DNA of 50,894 bases from Actinomyces ruminis (GCF_002154335.2 NZ_MTPX02000020.1:1-50894), one strand, 5' to 3'; shown: positions 40,561 to 49,640, counted from the stretch's first letter. Notes: generated by a model from the letters alone, not told the origin. Program-made: numbers and translations.

Positions 40561-41159
40561 ATGGCCGGCGATACCGTCATCACGATTATCGGGAATCTGA
40601 CTGCGGACCCCGAGATGCGTTTCACGCCCTCGGGGGCGGCGGTCGCCTCCTTCACGATCGCCTCCACTCCGCGCAGCTTCAACCGGCAGTCGGGCCAGTG
40701 GGAGGACGGGGAGACCCTGTTCATGCGCTGCTCGATCTGGCGTGACGCCGCGGAGAACGTGGCCGAGTCGCTGACCAAGGGCACGCGCGTGATCGCGCAG
40801 GGCCGCCTGCAGCAGCGTTCCTACACCACCCGTGAGGGCGAGAACCGCACGGTGGTGGAGATGCAGGTCGATGAGATCGGCCCCTCACTCCGGTACGCCA
40901 AGGCGCAGGTCACCCGTCAGCCTCGTGGGGGCGGTCAGGGTGGCTTCAACCAGGGCGGCCAGGGTGGCGGCTACAACGCCGGCCAGCAGCAGGGCGGTTA
41001 TCAAGGTGGCCAGGGCGGCTATCAGGCTCCCAGGGTGGCCAGGGCGGTTACAGCCAGGGCGGCCAGCAGGGCAGCTACAACGCCCCACAGGGCGGCGCCG
41101 CGGACGATCCCTGGGCCACCGGCGGAACCACCAGCTTCGGCGACGAGCCCCCGTTCTGA
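40561..41159 (+). CDS. ssb: Single-stranded DNA-binding protein (one frameshift)
   Basis: The OB-fold N-terminal domain ([40 protein letters not shown]) covers residues 1 to about 110. A Gly/Gln-rich linker with repeated QGGQGG units follows. One base missing near 41030 hides the proper end; restored, the linker continues [15 protein letters not shown] and closes with the acidic tip [18 protein letters not shown], the peptide that recruits replication and repair partners, at TGA 41157-41159. The protein has 199 residues. It lies 25 bp after rpsF. Confidence 0.96.
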
Positions 41160-41236
41160 TCCAGCCAGCATCTGATCCAATATCGGAAAACGCGGCATGC
41201 GCCGCGTCGTCATACGCCCGGCCCGACCGGGTGCAC

Positions 41237-41254
41237 GGGCGCCCTCCGGCGCCC
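41237..41254 (+). promoter_or_regulatory. Hairpin between ssb and rpsR
   Basis: GGGCGCC, CTCC, GGCGCCC forms a 7-bp GC stem in the 154-bp gap between ssb and rpsR. There is no T-run, so it may be an attenuator, a processing site or simply GC-rich chance. Confidence 0.35.
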
Positions 41255-41313
41255 ACCACAATCTCGCAATAGACCCACGGGCCCATTCGGCGCCCGAACC
41301 AAGGAGTACCACC

Positions 41314-41550
41314 ATGGCGAAGCCTCAGCTTCGTAAGCCCAAGAAGAAGATTGCCCCGGTGAAGGCCATCAAGGTCGGCACCATTGACTACAAGGACACC
41401 GCCACGCTGCGGAAGTTCATCTCCGACCGTGGCAAGATCCGCGCCCGCCGCGTCACCGGCGTCTCCGTGCAGGACCAGCGCAAGATCGCCAAGGCCATTA
41501 AGAACGCCCGCGAGATGGCCCTGCTGCCCTACACGAGCTCTGCCCGCTGA
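41314..41550 (+). CDS. rpsR: 30S ribosomal protein S18
   Basis: 78 residues: [20 protein letters not shown], then [25 protein letters not shown] and [20 protein letters not shown], the S18 core. AAGGAG precedes ATG 41314. The usual zinc-binding cysteines of some S18 paralogues are absent, so this is the Cys-free form. It is 16 bp upstream of rplI. Confidence 0.98.
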   Translation: MAKPQLRKPKKKIAPVKAIKVGTIDYKDTATLRKFISDRGKIRARRVTGVSVQDQRKIAKAIKNAREMALLPYTSSAR

Positions 41551-41566
41551 TAGGAGGCGCAACAAC

Positions 41567-42022
41567 ATGACCACCAAGCTCATTCTCACGCACGACGTGA
41601 CCAACCTCGGTGCCGCCGGGGAGGTCGTTGAGGTCAAGGACGGCTACGCCCGCAACTACCTCCTGCCCCGCAAGCTCGCCACCCCATGGACCAAGGGCGC
41701 GCAGCGCCAGATCGACCAGATGGCCGAGGCCCGCCGCAAGCGCGCCATCGACTCCCTGGAGCAGGCTCAGGAGGCCCGCGCCTGGCTGTCCAGCAACGTC
41801 ATCACGGTGACCGCCTCCGCCGGCGACAACGGTCGTCTGTTCGGCTCCGTCACCACGGCGCAGCTGGCCGACGGCGTCAAGGAGGCCGGCGGCCCCGCCA
41901 TCGACCGCCGCAAGATCGAGGTCGTGCCCCCGATCAAGTCCACCGGGCGTCACAGCGCCTCGGTGCGCCTGCACCCCGACGTCGTCGCCCCCCTCGAGGT
42001 CAACGTCGTCGCGGCCCGCTGA
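41567..42022 (+). CDS. rplI: 50S ribosomal protein L9
   Basis: 151 residues. The N-terminal domain LILTHDVTNLGAAGEVVEVKDGYARNYLLP is characteristic; a long helix (AEARRKRAIDSLEQAQEARA) connects to the C-terminal domain (GRLFGSVTTAQLADGVKEAG). Start ATG 41567 follows TAGGAGG. It is the last gene of the operon, which ends at the hairpin 24 bp downstream. Confidence 0.98.
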   Translation: MTTKLILTHDVTNLGAAGEVVEVKDGYARNYLLPRKLATPWTKGAQRQIDQMAEARRKRAIDSLEQAQEARAWLSSNVITVTASAGDNGRLFGSVTTAQLADGVKEAGGPAIDRRKIEVVPPIKSTGRHSASVRLHPDVVAPLEVNVVAAR

Positions 42023-42045
42023 ACCGGGTAGCAACCGACTAGACG

Positions 42046-42083
42046 CGTGGCCGACGCACCCAGAGTGCGTCGGCCACGTCTTT
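42046..42083 (+). terminator. Intrinsic terminator of the rpsF-rplI operon
   Basis: A perfect 14-bp stem (CGTGGCCGACGCAC with GTGCGTCGGCCACG), loop CCAGA, followed by TCTTT. This is a strong hairpin at the expected place. Confidence 0.88.
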
Positions 42084-42233
42084 GAGGACGGCGGCGCGCC
42101 GGATGGAGCGTCGTACCCGTGCCCGTGTGTAGCGTTTCCGATTTAAGGGCGTGGGGCTGGCGAGGCCGGTTTACGGGTAAGGGCGTGATGGTGTGTGGGT
42201 GGCCTCGGGCCTGACGCTTCGGCACTTGGCTAC

Positions 42234-42345
42234 GACGGTTCGTGCTTTCTGGTGGCGGTTCGTACCTCGGGGTGCCGAATCGTCAGGCGAAGGTACGAAG
42301 CGTCGTACTGAAGGTACGAACCGTCGGGCAAGAGCACGAACCGTC
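42234..42345. repeat. Palindromic cluster of GGTACGAACCGTC units between rplI and the MATE gene
   Basis: Two inverted units (42234, 42254) face four direct ones (42271, 42292, 42313, 42333). Unit spacing is 20-21 bp. The outer pair is AGCACGAACCGTC and the next pair GGTACGAACCGYC, so the cluster is symmetrical. It lies between convergent genes, like most CACGACC palindromes, but its sequence is different. The rest of 42084-42488 shows nothing identifiable. Confidence 0.8.
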
Positions 42346-42488
42346 AGGTCCGCCAGCCTCCTGCCCCGCCCGGGGTGGGCAATGTGTGCTGCCGGTGGCT
42401 GCGTGCTCGCTGCGGAAGTCGTTACGTCCTACGATCGCGGCTGTATGCGAGTCGTTGTAGCAAAAACGATGGCTCCGTGCCTTGCCGG

Positions 42489-43879
42489 TCAGTGCCGCCA
42501 GGCGTCGCTGCGGGCCCGTAGGCCGGTCACCAAGCACGCGCCCCCATGAACACCCACGCGAAGGCCACCCACAGCCACACCAGACCGACGGTTCCGGCCG
42601 CGGACCAGCCCCGGGCTACGACGACGGTGAGCGGCAGGTAGGGCACCAGCGTCGCCATCTGGGCGCCCGCCAGGTAGCGGCCGTCGCCGGCACCCATGAG
42701 CACGCCGTCGAACAGGAAGACCGCACCCGCCAGCGGCATGGCGGAGGCCGCCACCAGCAGGGCCGGCCGCGCGGCCGCGACCACCGCGGTCTCGGAGCTG
42801 AACAGGTACGGCAGCCACGGGCTGGCAGCGGCCACCACGACGCCGATCGCCGCCCCCGCGGCCACGCCCCAGGCCAGACACCGGCGCAGTACCGCGTCGA
42901 CCGTGGGCCCGGTCGCCGGCTCCGCCCGGGCGCCTCGGCACGGCCCAGCGCCGTGCCCACCAGCGCCTGCGCGGCGATGGCGAGCGCATCCAAGGCGAAG
43001 GCGGTGAAGCTCCACAGCGAGTTGACCACCTGGTGGGCGCGAGCGCCGTCGGCCCCAGGGCGGTGGCCGCCCAAACGGTGGCCAGAATCGCCGCCCGCAG
43101 CGACACCGTGCGCACCAGCAGCGGCGCCCCGGAGCCCAGCGAGGCGCGCAGCCCCGCTGCGCGCGGAGACAGCGGCACGCCGGCTGCACGTGCCGCACTC
43201 ACCACGGGCCACAGCAGAGCCACCGCCATGGCGGTCTGGGCGATGGCGGTGCCCAGACCCGAGCCGGCGATCCCCATACGTACCCCGTACAGCAGCGTCG
43301 CATTCACGGCCGCATTGCCGACCGCGCCCGCGCTGGCCACCACAAAGGGTGTGCGCGTATCCAACAGGCCCCGCAGCGTGCCGGTGGCGGCGTATACCAC
43401 CAGCATGCCCGGCAGCCCGGGGGCAGAGGCGCGCAGGTAGGCGATCGCCTCCACCGCGACGGCGCGTCGGCCCCCATGACGCCCACCGCCCACGGTGCGC
43501 CGCCGGCGAGCAGTAGCGCCGCCACCAGCCCCAACAGTGCCGCCAGCCAGGCGCCGTCGACACCCGCCTGCAGACCGCCGACCCGGTCGCCGGCGCCGAA
43601 ACGGCGAGCGGTGGTGGCCGTGGTCGCGTAGGCCAGGAAGACGAACAGGCCGACGATCGTGGTCAGCAGGCTCGAAGCGAGTGAGAGGCCCGCGAGGCTG
43701 TCGGGGCCCAGGTGCCCGACCATCGCCGAGTCGATCAGCACGAACAGCGGCTCGGCGACCAGCGCCCCCAGGGCCGGGACCGCCAGGGACAGGATCTGCC
43801 GGTTCAAGGAAACCGCGGGCGGGCCGACGCTTGCGGGCGCGACGTCGGAACTTGAGGCTGGGGCTGAAATGTCGGACAC
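42489..43879 (-). CDS. MATE-family (DinF-like) efflux transporter (four frameshifts)
   Basis: A multidrug/toxin exporter of about 464 residues with 12 hydrophobic segments, driven by an ion gradient. The N-terminus is typical of DinF-type MATE: ILSLAVPALGALVAEPLFVL, DSAMVGHLGPDSLAGLSLAS and FLAYATTATTARRFGAGD. Missing single bases near 43478, 43038, 42938 and 42520 split the gene into pieces; restored, the middle reads LGADGARAHQVVNSLWSFTAFALDALAIAAQALVG and the end ARAWLTGLRARSDAWRH. Four breaks in one gene is the highest density here; real decay is possible, but the same missing-base pattern hits essential genes. The strand is opposite to its ribosomal and dnaB neighbours. Confidence 0.8.
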
Positions 43880-44028
43880 GAGGTACTCCGGGGGGATTGG
43901 GCGGGCCAGTGTCTCACGTCCGGCCGGAGGCAGGCCAGGCGCAGCCGAAACGCGAACATCCGGGGCGCTGGAGGTTGGCTGGGCCGTCCCTCAGGTCGAG
44001 GTTGAGGTTCATCCACAGGAATACCCAC

Positions 44029-44037
44029 TTATCCACA
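44029..44037 (+). promoter_or_regulatory. DnaA box
   Basis: Perfect TTATCCACA consensus. A near-match, TCATCCACA, lies 20 bp upstream at 44009-44017. Both fall in the 451-bp gap before dnaB. Confidence 0.65.
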
Positions 44038-44198
44038 GATTTTGATCTCGGTTTGATGCAGGTGAGTTGTGGCTTGTTATCAGCGCCGCTCAGAGGCGAG
44101 ATTACGGCGAGTTTCGGGGGTTTCGGCACCGTCTGGGGCGCTGCGTCCCGGTGACGCTCCACATCCGCTGCGGCGCGTCGCCCACAGGCAGACGGGGG

Positions 44199-44207
44199 TT
44201 ATCCACA
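44199..44207 (+). promoter_or_regulatory. DnaA box
   Basis: A second perfect TTATCCACA, 124 bp before the dnaB start, with a weaker TTGCCCACA at 44220-44228. No other feature is recognised in 43880-44330. Confidence 0.65.
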
Positions 44208-44330
44208 CCCTGCACGCGGTTGCCCACAGCCTGCAAGGGATTGGCGTTTGCGGCGGCCCCGCCTGCCCGCTAGTGTCGCGGCGCGACCCGTCTGGGCGGG
44301 CCGCGGCAGGGGAGGGGCAGTGACCGACAG

Positions 44331-45773
44331 ATGACCGACGTCGACACCATCGGTGCGCGCACCCGCGGCGAGGAGCGCCCGGTTGACGCCCGTTACGACG
44401 GTGCCTTCGACCGGGTGCCGCCTCAGGACCTGGAGGCGGAGATGTCCACGCTCGGCGGCATGCTGCTGAGCAAGGAGGCCATTACCGACGTCATCGAGGT
44501 GCTGCGCGGCCCCGAGTTCTACAAGCCCGCCCACGAGTCGATCTTCGACGCCATCGTCGAGGTCTATAACCGCTCCGAGCCGGCCGACCCGCTGATCGTG
44601 GCCGACGAGCTCTCCAAACGCGGGGAGCTGGAGCGCATCGGCGGCGCCCCCTACCTCGCCTCCCTGATGGCGACCGTGCCCACGGCCGCCAACGCCGCCT
44701 ACTACGCGCGCATCGTCAAGGAGAAGTCACTGTTGCGCGGCCTGGTGCAGGCCGGCACCCGCATCGCCCAACTCGGCTACTCCACCAACGCCGGTGACAT
44801 CGACGAGCTGGTCACCCTGGCCGAGTCCGAGGTGTACGCCATTGCCCACAAGGAGGGCGAGCGGGAGGACTACGTACCGGTCGGGGAGCTGCTCAACGAG
44901 GCAAACCTCGAGATCGAGGCCGGGCAGGCCCGCGAGGATGGGCAGATGCGGGGCGTGCCCACGGGCTTCGTGGAGCTGGATGAACTGCTCGGCGGCCTGC
45001 ACGGCGGGCAGATGATCATCGTGGCCGCACGTCCCGCCATGGGTAAGTCCACGCTCGCCGTCGACTTCTGCCGTTCGGCCTCCATCCATGCCCGCGGCGC
45101 CGACGGCAACCCCATCCCCTCCTGCTACTTCTCCCTGGAGATGGGGCGCATGGAGCTGATGATGCGCATTCTGGCCGCCGAATCGGGGGTGGCGCTGAAC
45201 AAGCTGCGCGGTGGCAGCCAGATGGATGAGCGCGACTGGGAGGATGTCGCCCTCGCCTACAACCCGGTGTCCGAGGCGCCGCTGTTCATCGACGACTCCC
45301 CGAACCTGACCATGCCGGAGATCCGTTCCAAGGCGCTGCGGCTCAAGCAGCAGCACGGGCTGGGGCTGATGGTGGTGGACTACCTGCAGCTGATGAGCTC
45401 GGGCAAGCAGGTTGAGTCCCGCCAGCAGGAGGTTTCCGAGTTCTCCCGCTCGCTGAAGTTGCTGGCCAAGGAGTTGGACATCCCGGTGATCGCCGTCGCC
45501 CAGCTGAACCGTGGTCCCGAGCAGCGCACCGGCAACCGGCCGCAGATGAGCGACCTGCGTGAGTCGGGATCGTTGGAGCAGGACGCCGACGTCATCATGC
45601 TGCTGCACCGGCCCGAGTACTACCAAGAGGAGGAGCGCCCGGGCGAGGCCGACATCATCGTCGCCAAGCACCGCAACGGGCAGACCCGCACCATTCCGGT
45701 GGCCTTCCAGGGGCACCTGTCGCGCTTCGCCAACATGGCCCGCGACATCACCCCCGAGCCGGCCTACGAGTGA
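44331..45773 (+). CDS. dnaB: Replicative DNA helicase
   Basis: A 480-residue DnaB that unwinds DNA at the fork as a hexamer. The N-terminal domain (PPQDLEAEMSTLGGMLLSKE) is followed by the RecA-like domain with Walker A ARPAMGKST (about residues 233-241), PSCYFSLEMG, MVVDYLQLMSSG (Walker B), and LRESGSLEQDADVIMLLHRP. The chain is continuous with no intein, which this gene carries in some actinobacteria. The start ATG 44331 follows a G-rich stretch (AGGGGAGGGG). Frame intact. DnaA boxes lie upstream. Confidence 0.97.
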   Translation: MTDVDTIGARTRGEERPVDARYDGAFDRVPPQDLEAEMSTLGGMLLSKEAITDVIEVLRGPEFYKPAHESIFDAIVEVYNRSEPADPLIVADELSKRGELERIGGAPYLASLMATVPTAANAAYYARIVKEKSLLRGLVQAGTRIAQLGYSTNAGDIDELVTLAESEVYAIAHKEGEREDYVPVGELLNEANLEIEAGQAREDGQMRGVPTGFVELDELLGGLHGGQMIIVAARPAMGKSTLAVDFCRSASIHARGADGNPIPSCYFSLEMGRMELMMRILAAESGVALNKLRGGSQMDERDWEDVALAYNPVSEAPLFIDDSPNLTMPEIRSKALRLKQQHGLGLMVVDYLQLMSSGKQVESRQQEVSEFSRSLKLLAKELDIPVIAVAQLNRGPEQRTGNRPQMSDLRESGSLEQDADVIMLLHRPEYYQEEERPGEADIIVAKHRNGQTRTIPVAFQGHLSRFANMARDITPEPAYE

Positions 45774-45850
45774 GCCCGGGCGGGGCATGCGGGAATCGAC
45801 ATTGGTGCCGGGCCGACGCGGCTGCTTGACCCTGACACCGATGCGCCAGG

Positions 45851-45988
45851 CCACCGATCCGCGGCGAACGCCGCCACCGTCTCACCGCAAGTCTTGCCAT
45901 CGAACCACGGCTAACACAGCCACCGTTTTTCGAAGAATCGTGACACCGTTTTTCGGTGAACCTTGCCACCGTTTTACGGTCTACCGTA
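45851..45988 (+). repeat. Six 23-bp tandem units upstream of DUF4143 ATPase 2
   Basis: Units start at 45851, 45874, 45897, 45920, 45943 and 45966, exactly 23 bp apart, each beginning CCACCG or a near form. The last three are best conserved (CCACCGTTTTTCG, ACACCGTTTTTCGGTGAAC, CCACCGTTTTACGGT), and ACCGTTTTTCGGT is itself an inverted repeat. The array ends 10 bp before the ATG. Confidence 0.85.
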
Positions 45989-45998
45989 CGCTGTGGGT

Positions 45999-47253
45999 AT
46001 GAGCGACCTGCTTACGCGGCATGCGCAGGGAAGGGTGGAAGAGCTTCTGGAGGTCTTCCCCGCGGTTGAGTTGGTCGGTGCACGTCAGGTTGGGAAGTCC
46101 ACGCTTGCATCCATGATCGCCGCGGCATCCAAGCGGCCGACGCGTATCGTGACTCTGGACGACGCTGAGACCCGCGCCGCGGCGATCGCGGATCCGCGCG
46201 GTTTTCTTCGTCTGGAACCTGAAGGGCTGCTGGTCATTGATGAGTTCCAGCGCGTTCCCGAACTGGCGTTGGCACTCAAGGTGGAGATTGATTCCGACCG
46301 GTCCGCCGGACGCTATCTGCTCACCGGCTCCGTGACTACGAGTCCCGTCCAGCCGGCAACGGACAGCCTGGCCGGTCGCGTCATCAGCACTCGTGTGTTC
46401 GGTTTCAGTCGGGGTGAGATTGCCGGTCGAGGAGACGACTTCGTGGCCGCAGTGCTCCACGGGGCACTGGATGGAGACTACCGTTCCGAATTGGAGCGCG
46501 GAGACTACGTTGATCTGCTGGCCGCCGGCTCTATGCCGAGGTGTACCGACTGCCTGAGGACTTTCGCGCCGACTGGTTGGAGAGCTACATCTCCCGGCTG
46601 CTCGGGCGCGATCTGCGCGAGCTCTCCCGCCTGTCCGATCCGCATCGCCTGCGTTCACTGCTGGTCGGTCTGGCGTCCACACAGGGGTCGGAGACCGTGG
46701 TGGCGCGGGTGGGGAGCGACATCAACCTGAGCGCATCTACACCGCCTCCTACCTCGAGCTTCTGCGAGCGCTCTTCCTGGTTGATCGGCTGCCGCCGTGG
46801 ACGCCGAACCTGCTTAAGCGTGAGGTTGGTCGATCGAAGTATCTGCTGACCGACTCCGCGCTGGCGATATGGCTGACTCGGACGCGTCCCGACACCCTCA
46901 AGGACTTGATCCGCGGAGGAGCCTTGGGAGGTCTGCTCGAGGCCTTCGTCGCCGCCGAACTAATGAGGCAGCACACGTGGTCCGCGGAGCGGTTTACTCT
47001 CAGCCACTACCGTTCCCCGGAGGGACGGGAGATCGACCTGATCCTCGAGTTGGACGATGGTGGAGTCATTGCCATCGAGGTGAAGGCGGCCGCTTCGGTC
47101 TCAACGGGCGATACCAGGCATCTGCGTTGGCTGTATGAACGGATCGGGGACCGGCTGAAGGCCGGCGTCGTGCTGACCACCGATGATCGGGCGCGCAGTC
47201 TGGGTGGTCCTTTGTGGGCGCTGCCGGTGTCCGCCCTGTGGGAGCTCGGTTGA
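45999..47253 (+). CDS. AAA-type ATPase with C-terminal DUF4143 domain (paralogue 2; two frameshifts)
   Basis: About 418 residues once single bases are restored near 46534 (AAGSMPEVYRLPEDF) and 46733 (INPERIYTASYLELL). Walker A is GARQVGKS at 27-34, then LLVIDEFQRVPELALALKV and YLLTGSVTTSP. The C-terminal DUF4143 part ends LGGLLEAFVAAELMRQ, YRSPEGREIDLILELDDG and VIAIEVKAA, a PD-(D/E)xK-like pattern as in paralogue 1. Overall identity to paralogue 1 is low. The ATG at 45999 lies right after the repeat array, and TACCGT at 45982 could be the -10 box, leaving almost no leader. Function unknown. Confidence 0.87.
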
Positions 47254-47311
47254 GGAGGGTGTCGCCTTTGGCCGCCGGAACCCTGACTCATCCCCGGAAT
47301 CATGGGGATTG

Positions 47312-47346
47312 TTGATTTAGGGCACCTCTAAATCAATCAGGTTTTG
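47312..47346 (+). terminator. Terminator hairpin after ATPase 2
   Basis: TTGATTTAG, a 7-base loop, CTAAATCAA (9-bp stem), then TCAGGTTTT. It lies 59 bp after the stop. A second small hairpin (ATCCCC/GGGGAT) lies just upstream. Confidence 0.65.
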
Positions 47347-47469
47347 GTGTTCGGGCGGAACCTGGTTGATTTCGACGTCGGCGTTGCCGATCAGAGCGAG
47401 TTGGCGCGGGCTTGATTCGTCGGTGTCGGCTCGTCCAACGCGCCGGCTCGCGGCTGCGAGGTTGCAGTG

Positions 47470-47510
47470 CACGACCCCGGGGCGGTCGTGGAACGTACCC
47501 CAGGGTCGTG
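47470..47510. repeat. CACGACC palindromic repeat, copy 3
   Basis: One CACGACC (47470) faces two GGTCGTG units (47484, 47504; 20 bp apart). It lacks the outer left unit of the full 61-bp form. It is between convergent genes (ATPase 2 and the ABC permease). Confidence 0.8.
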
Positions 47511-47566
47511 GAATGTGTGAAGGCCGCTCCTCTGTGTCGCCGGGGATGGGGTCGCGAGTAACTGGG

Positions 47567-48322
47567 TCACTGCGGCTCGGGTAGGCGGATCACCCGCAGA
47601 CGCCAGACCCCCAGCAGCCAGGTCAACGCCATCAGCCCGACGGCGAAGCTCGCCCCATGAAGCAGTCCGCGCCGGAGGTAGTCGCCCGCCTGCGTGCCCA
47701 ACGCCTCGACAAGGTAACTGGACAGCTCGCGCGTCGACCACAGGGGCAGGGCGCGGGTCCAGCCGGCGGCCGGGTCCACCAGAAGCTGAAGGGCCATGAC
47801 TGCCAGCAGCAACAGGGCGCCCTCCAGGTCTCTTGGTATGACCGCGGCCGCCACCGAGCCCAGGGGTGCGGCCACGGTCACGGTCAGCAGCAGCATGAGC
47901 GGCACAGCAGCCGGGTGGGTCAGCTTGTCCCCGATCGTGAGTAGCACGAGTCCGGAGTAGAGCGCGGCAATGAGCCAACCGAGGCTCAGGACTGCCGCGT
48001 GCCGTCCCAGGACCAGCGCCGTCGGGCTGGCCCCGCTAGCGGCCAGCCGCAAGTCGATTGAGCGCGAGGACACCGACGTGAACAGTGCAAGCGTCGCCGC
48101 CGCCCAGCCCAGTCCGATCGACAGCAGACGCAGCGCGGTCCAGTGCGCGTCGATTCGCGCCAGGTAGAAGGTGAGCGGTAGCAGCAGGGCGAGGACCAGC
48201 GCCCCACGCCGTCGGGCCAGTTCATGCGCGGTGACCGTGGCCACCAGCACCGCGGTGCGCAGCAGCCGGTGGCCGGAGGCGGGTCCCGGCGCGCCGGGTT
48301 CGGCGATGGCGGCTGCGGTCAT
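47567..48322 (-). CDS. ABC transporter permease
   Basis: A 251-residue membrane protein with about six hydrophobic segments (GALVLALLLPLTFYLARI; LGWLIAALYSGLVLLTIG; LLLAVMALQLLVDPAAGW), the size of an ABC-2 type permease. Its start overlaps the end of the ATP-binding gene by 4 bp (ATGA). With the ATPase and PadR regulator it forms a three-gene exporter operon. The substrate is unknown. Confidence 0.85.
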   Translation of the reverse strand: MTAAAIAEPGAPGPASGHRLLRTAVLVATVTAHELARRRGALVLALLLPLTFYLARIDAHWTALRLLSIGLGWAAATLALFTSVSSRSIDLRLAASGASPTALVLGRHAAVLSLGWLIAALYSGLVLLTIGDKLTHPAAVPLMLLLTVTVAAPLGSVAAAVIPRDLEGALLLLAVMALQLLVDPAAGWTRALPLWSTRELSSYLVEALGTQAGDYLRRGLLHGASFAVGLMALTWLLGVWRLRVIRLPEPQ

Positions 48323-49227
48323 GCGGCGTGCTCCTTCGTCTTGCTGTGACCGGTCGAGGAATCCGGGGCGGGTAGCTCGACGACGCGATCGACGAAGTCG
48401 ATGTCCCGCAGCAGGTGGGTGACCAGAAGGACTCCGGCGCCGGAGTTCCGCCAGGACGAGATGAGAGTCCGCAAGTCCTCATAAGCCAGGGCATCCAGGC
48501 CCTGGTAGGGCTCGTCCAGGAGCAGTAGTTCGGGCGAGGCGAGCTGAGCCAGAGCGAGATTGAGTTTCTGTTGGGTGCCCCCGGAAAGGGTACGAGTGAC
48601 TTGGTTGCCGTTGGGGCGCCACCCCAGGCGGTGGAGGATCTGGTGCCCCGTGGGCACCGAGCGGCCCTGGCTCGCGCCGTCGATAGCCCCGAATAGCCGC
48701 AGATGCTCGTCGACGGTCAGAAGTGGAGCGAGGGCGTCGAGTTGTGGCGCGTAGCCGAAGCGCTCGGTCCGCTCCATCCGTCCGGAGTTGGTGCGCAGCA
48801 GGCCTGCGCAGACCTGGAGGAGAGTGGACTTGCCGGCCCCGTTGGAGCCGACGACGGCGACGATCTCGCCCCGTCGTACCGTGAGACTGAAGTCTGACAG
48901 GACTGTGCGCCGGCCGCGACGGACGGTGACATCGCGCAGTCGCAATACCACTGGGCCCAGCGTGCTCTCCTTGGCCTGGCTGCCGGTGCCGTCCTCCTTC
49001 AGCGCGGATGCCAGCTCGCGAGCGAACAGGACGGCGGGACCGAAGAGGCTCGCCGGTGCGATGCCCGCGGAGTCGGCCTCTGCGCGGGTCTCGGCGACGA
49101 CGCGCTGCAACTCCCGGGGGCTCAGGCCCTGTGCCGCCAGCTCCGCGTTGAGGCTTCGATACCAGGCGGCGTCGGCCGGACCCGGCTCGTGCCGTGGCGA
49201 GGAATTGGAGTCGGTAGCGGCGCTCAT
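48319..49227 (-). CDS. ABC transporter ATP-binding protein
   Basis: 302 residues. The first 90 form an extension not needed for the ATPase fold (helical, LSPRELQRVVAETRAEADSA), followed by a complete nucleotide-binding domain: Walker A GSNGAGKST at 127-135, Q-loop near PQLD, signature LSGGTQQ at 214-220, Walker B ELLLLDEP and the switch His in LLVTHLL. It overlaps both neighbours by 4 bp, so translation of all three genes is coupled. ABC exporters paired with PadR often protect against antimicrobial compounds; that role is inferred. Confidence 0.93.
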   Translation of the reverse strand: MSAATDSNSSPRHEPGPADAAWYRSLNAELAAQGLSPRELQRVVAETRAEADSAGIAPASLFGPAVLFARELASALKEDGTGSQAKESTLGPVVLRLRDVTVRRGRRTVLSDFSLTVRRGEIVAVVGSNGAGKSTLLQVCAGLLRTNSGRMERTERFGYAPQLDALAPLLTVDEHLRLFGAIDGASQGRSVPTGHQILHRLGWRPNGNQVTRTLSGGTQQKLNLALAQLASPELLLLDEPYQGLDALAYEDLRTLISSWRNSGAGVLLVTHLLRDIDFVDRVVELPAPDSSTGHSKTKEHAA

Positions 49228-49604
49228 GAGTGCGCCTCGGCCGCCGCATGGGCGGGTACCGCCCGCCTGCGGGATGCTGCCTCACCCTCCAGGATGGCCG
49301 AGACGGCGCTGCGGAAGGCGCACCACTCCGCTCGACGCGCGGCGAGTTCGATACGGCCGGCGTCGGTGAGCGCGTAGTACTTGCGAGCGGGTCCGGAGTC
49401 GGAGGGGCGTGTGGTGGTGGCGAGCAGGCCGCGCCGCTCCAGACGGGTGAGTGCCGGGTAGAGGCTGCCGCCGGGAACATTCTCCAGGCCGGCGGCGTCG
49501 AGGCGACGGGTCAATGACAGCCCGTAGTCGGCGCCGCACTCAAGCAGGGCGAGCAGACAGGGCTCGAGGAAGCCGCGCAGGAGACGTGAAGTCGGTGAGT
49601 CCAT
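49224..49604 (-). CDS. PadR-family transcriptional regulator
   Basis: 126 residues with the PadR winged helix: LEPCLLALLECGADYGLSLT, ENVPGGSLYPALTRLERRGL, and the wing TTRPSDSGPARKYYALTDAGR. It is the first gene of the operon padR, ABC ATPase, permease. Palindromes directly upstream are candidate autoregulatory sites. PadR proteins usually repress an adjacent exporter until an inducer binds. Confidence 0.92.
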   Translation of the reverse strand: MDSPTSRLLRGFLEPCLLALLECGADYGLSLTRRLDAAGLENVPGGSLYPALTRLERRGLLATTTRPSDSGPARKYYALTDAGRIELAARRAEWCAFRSAVSAILEGEAASRRRAVPAHAAAEAHS

Positions 49605-49613
49605 GTAGTCAGG

Positions 49614-49640
49614 TTATCTAGATAGCAGACAATCTGTCTA
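49614..49640 (-). promoter_or_regulatory. Promoter/operator region of the padR-ABC operon
   Basis: TATCTAGATA (49615-49624) is a perfect palindrome, and AGACA, ATC, TGTCT (49628-49640) is a second. On the minus strand TAGACA may be the -35 and GATAAC the -10, which would place transcription start at about the ATG (49604). Confidence 0.5.

Noticed and set aside
42489..43879. MATE gene as a true pseudogene
   Set aside because: It has four frameshifts, but all are of the same single-base-loss type found in essential genes, so decay cannot be claimed without resequencing.
44009..44228. Chromosomal replication origin
   Set aside because: Only two perfect DnaA boxes, no AT-rich unwinding region, and no dnaA or dnaN next to it.
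45851..45988. CRISPR-like array
   Set aside because: The period is only 23 bp, units are degenerate with no constant repeat plus unique spacer pattern, and no cas genes are present.
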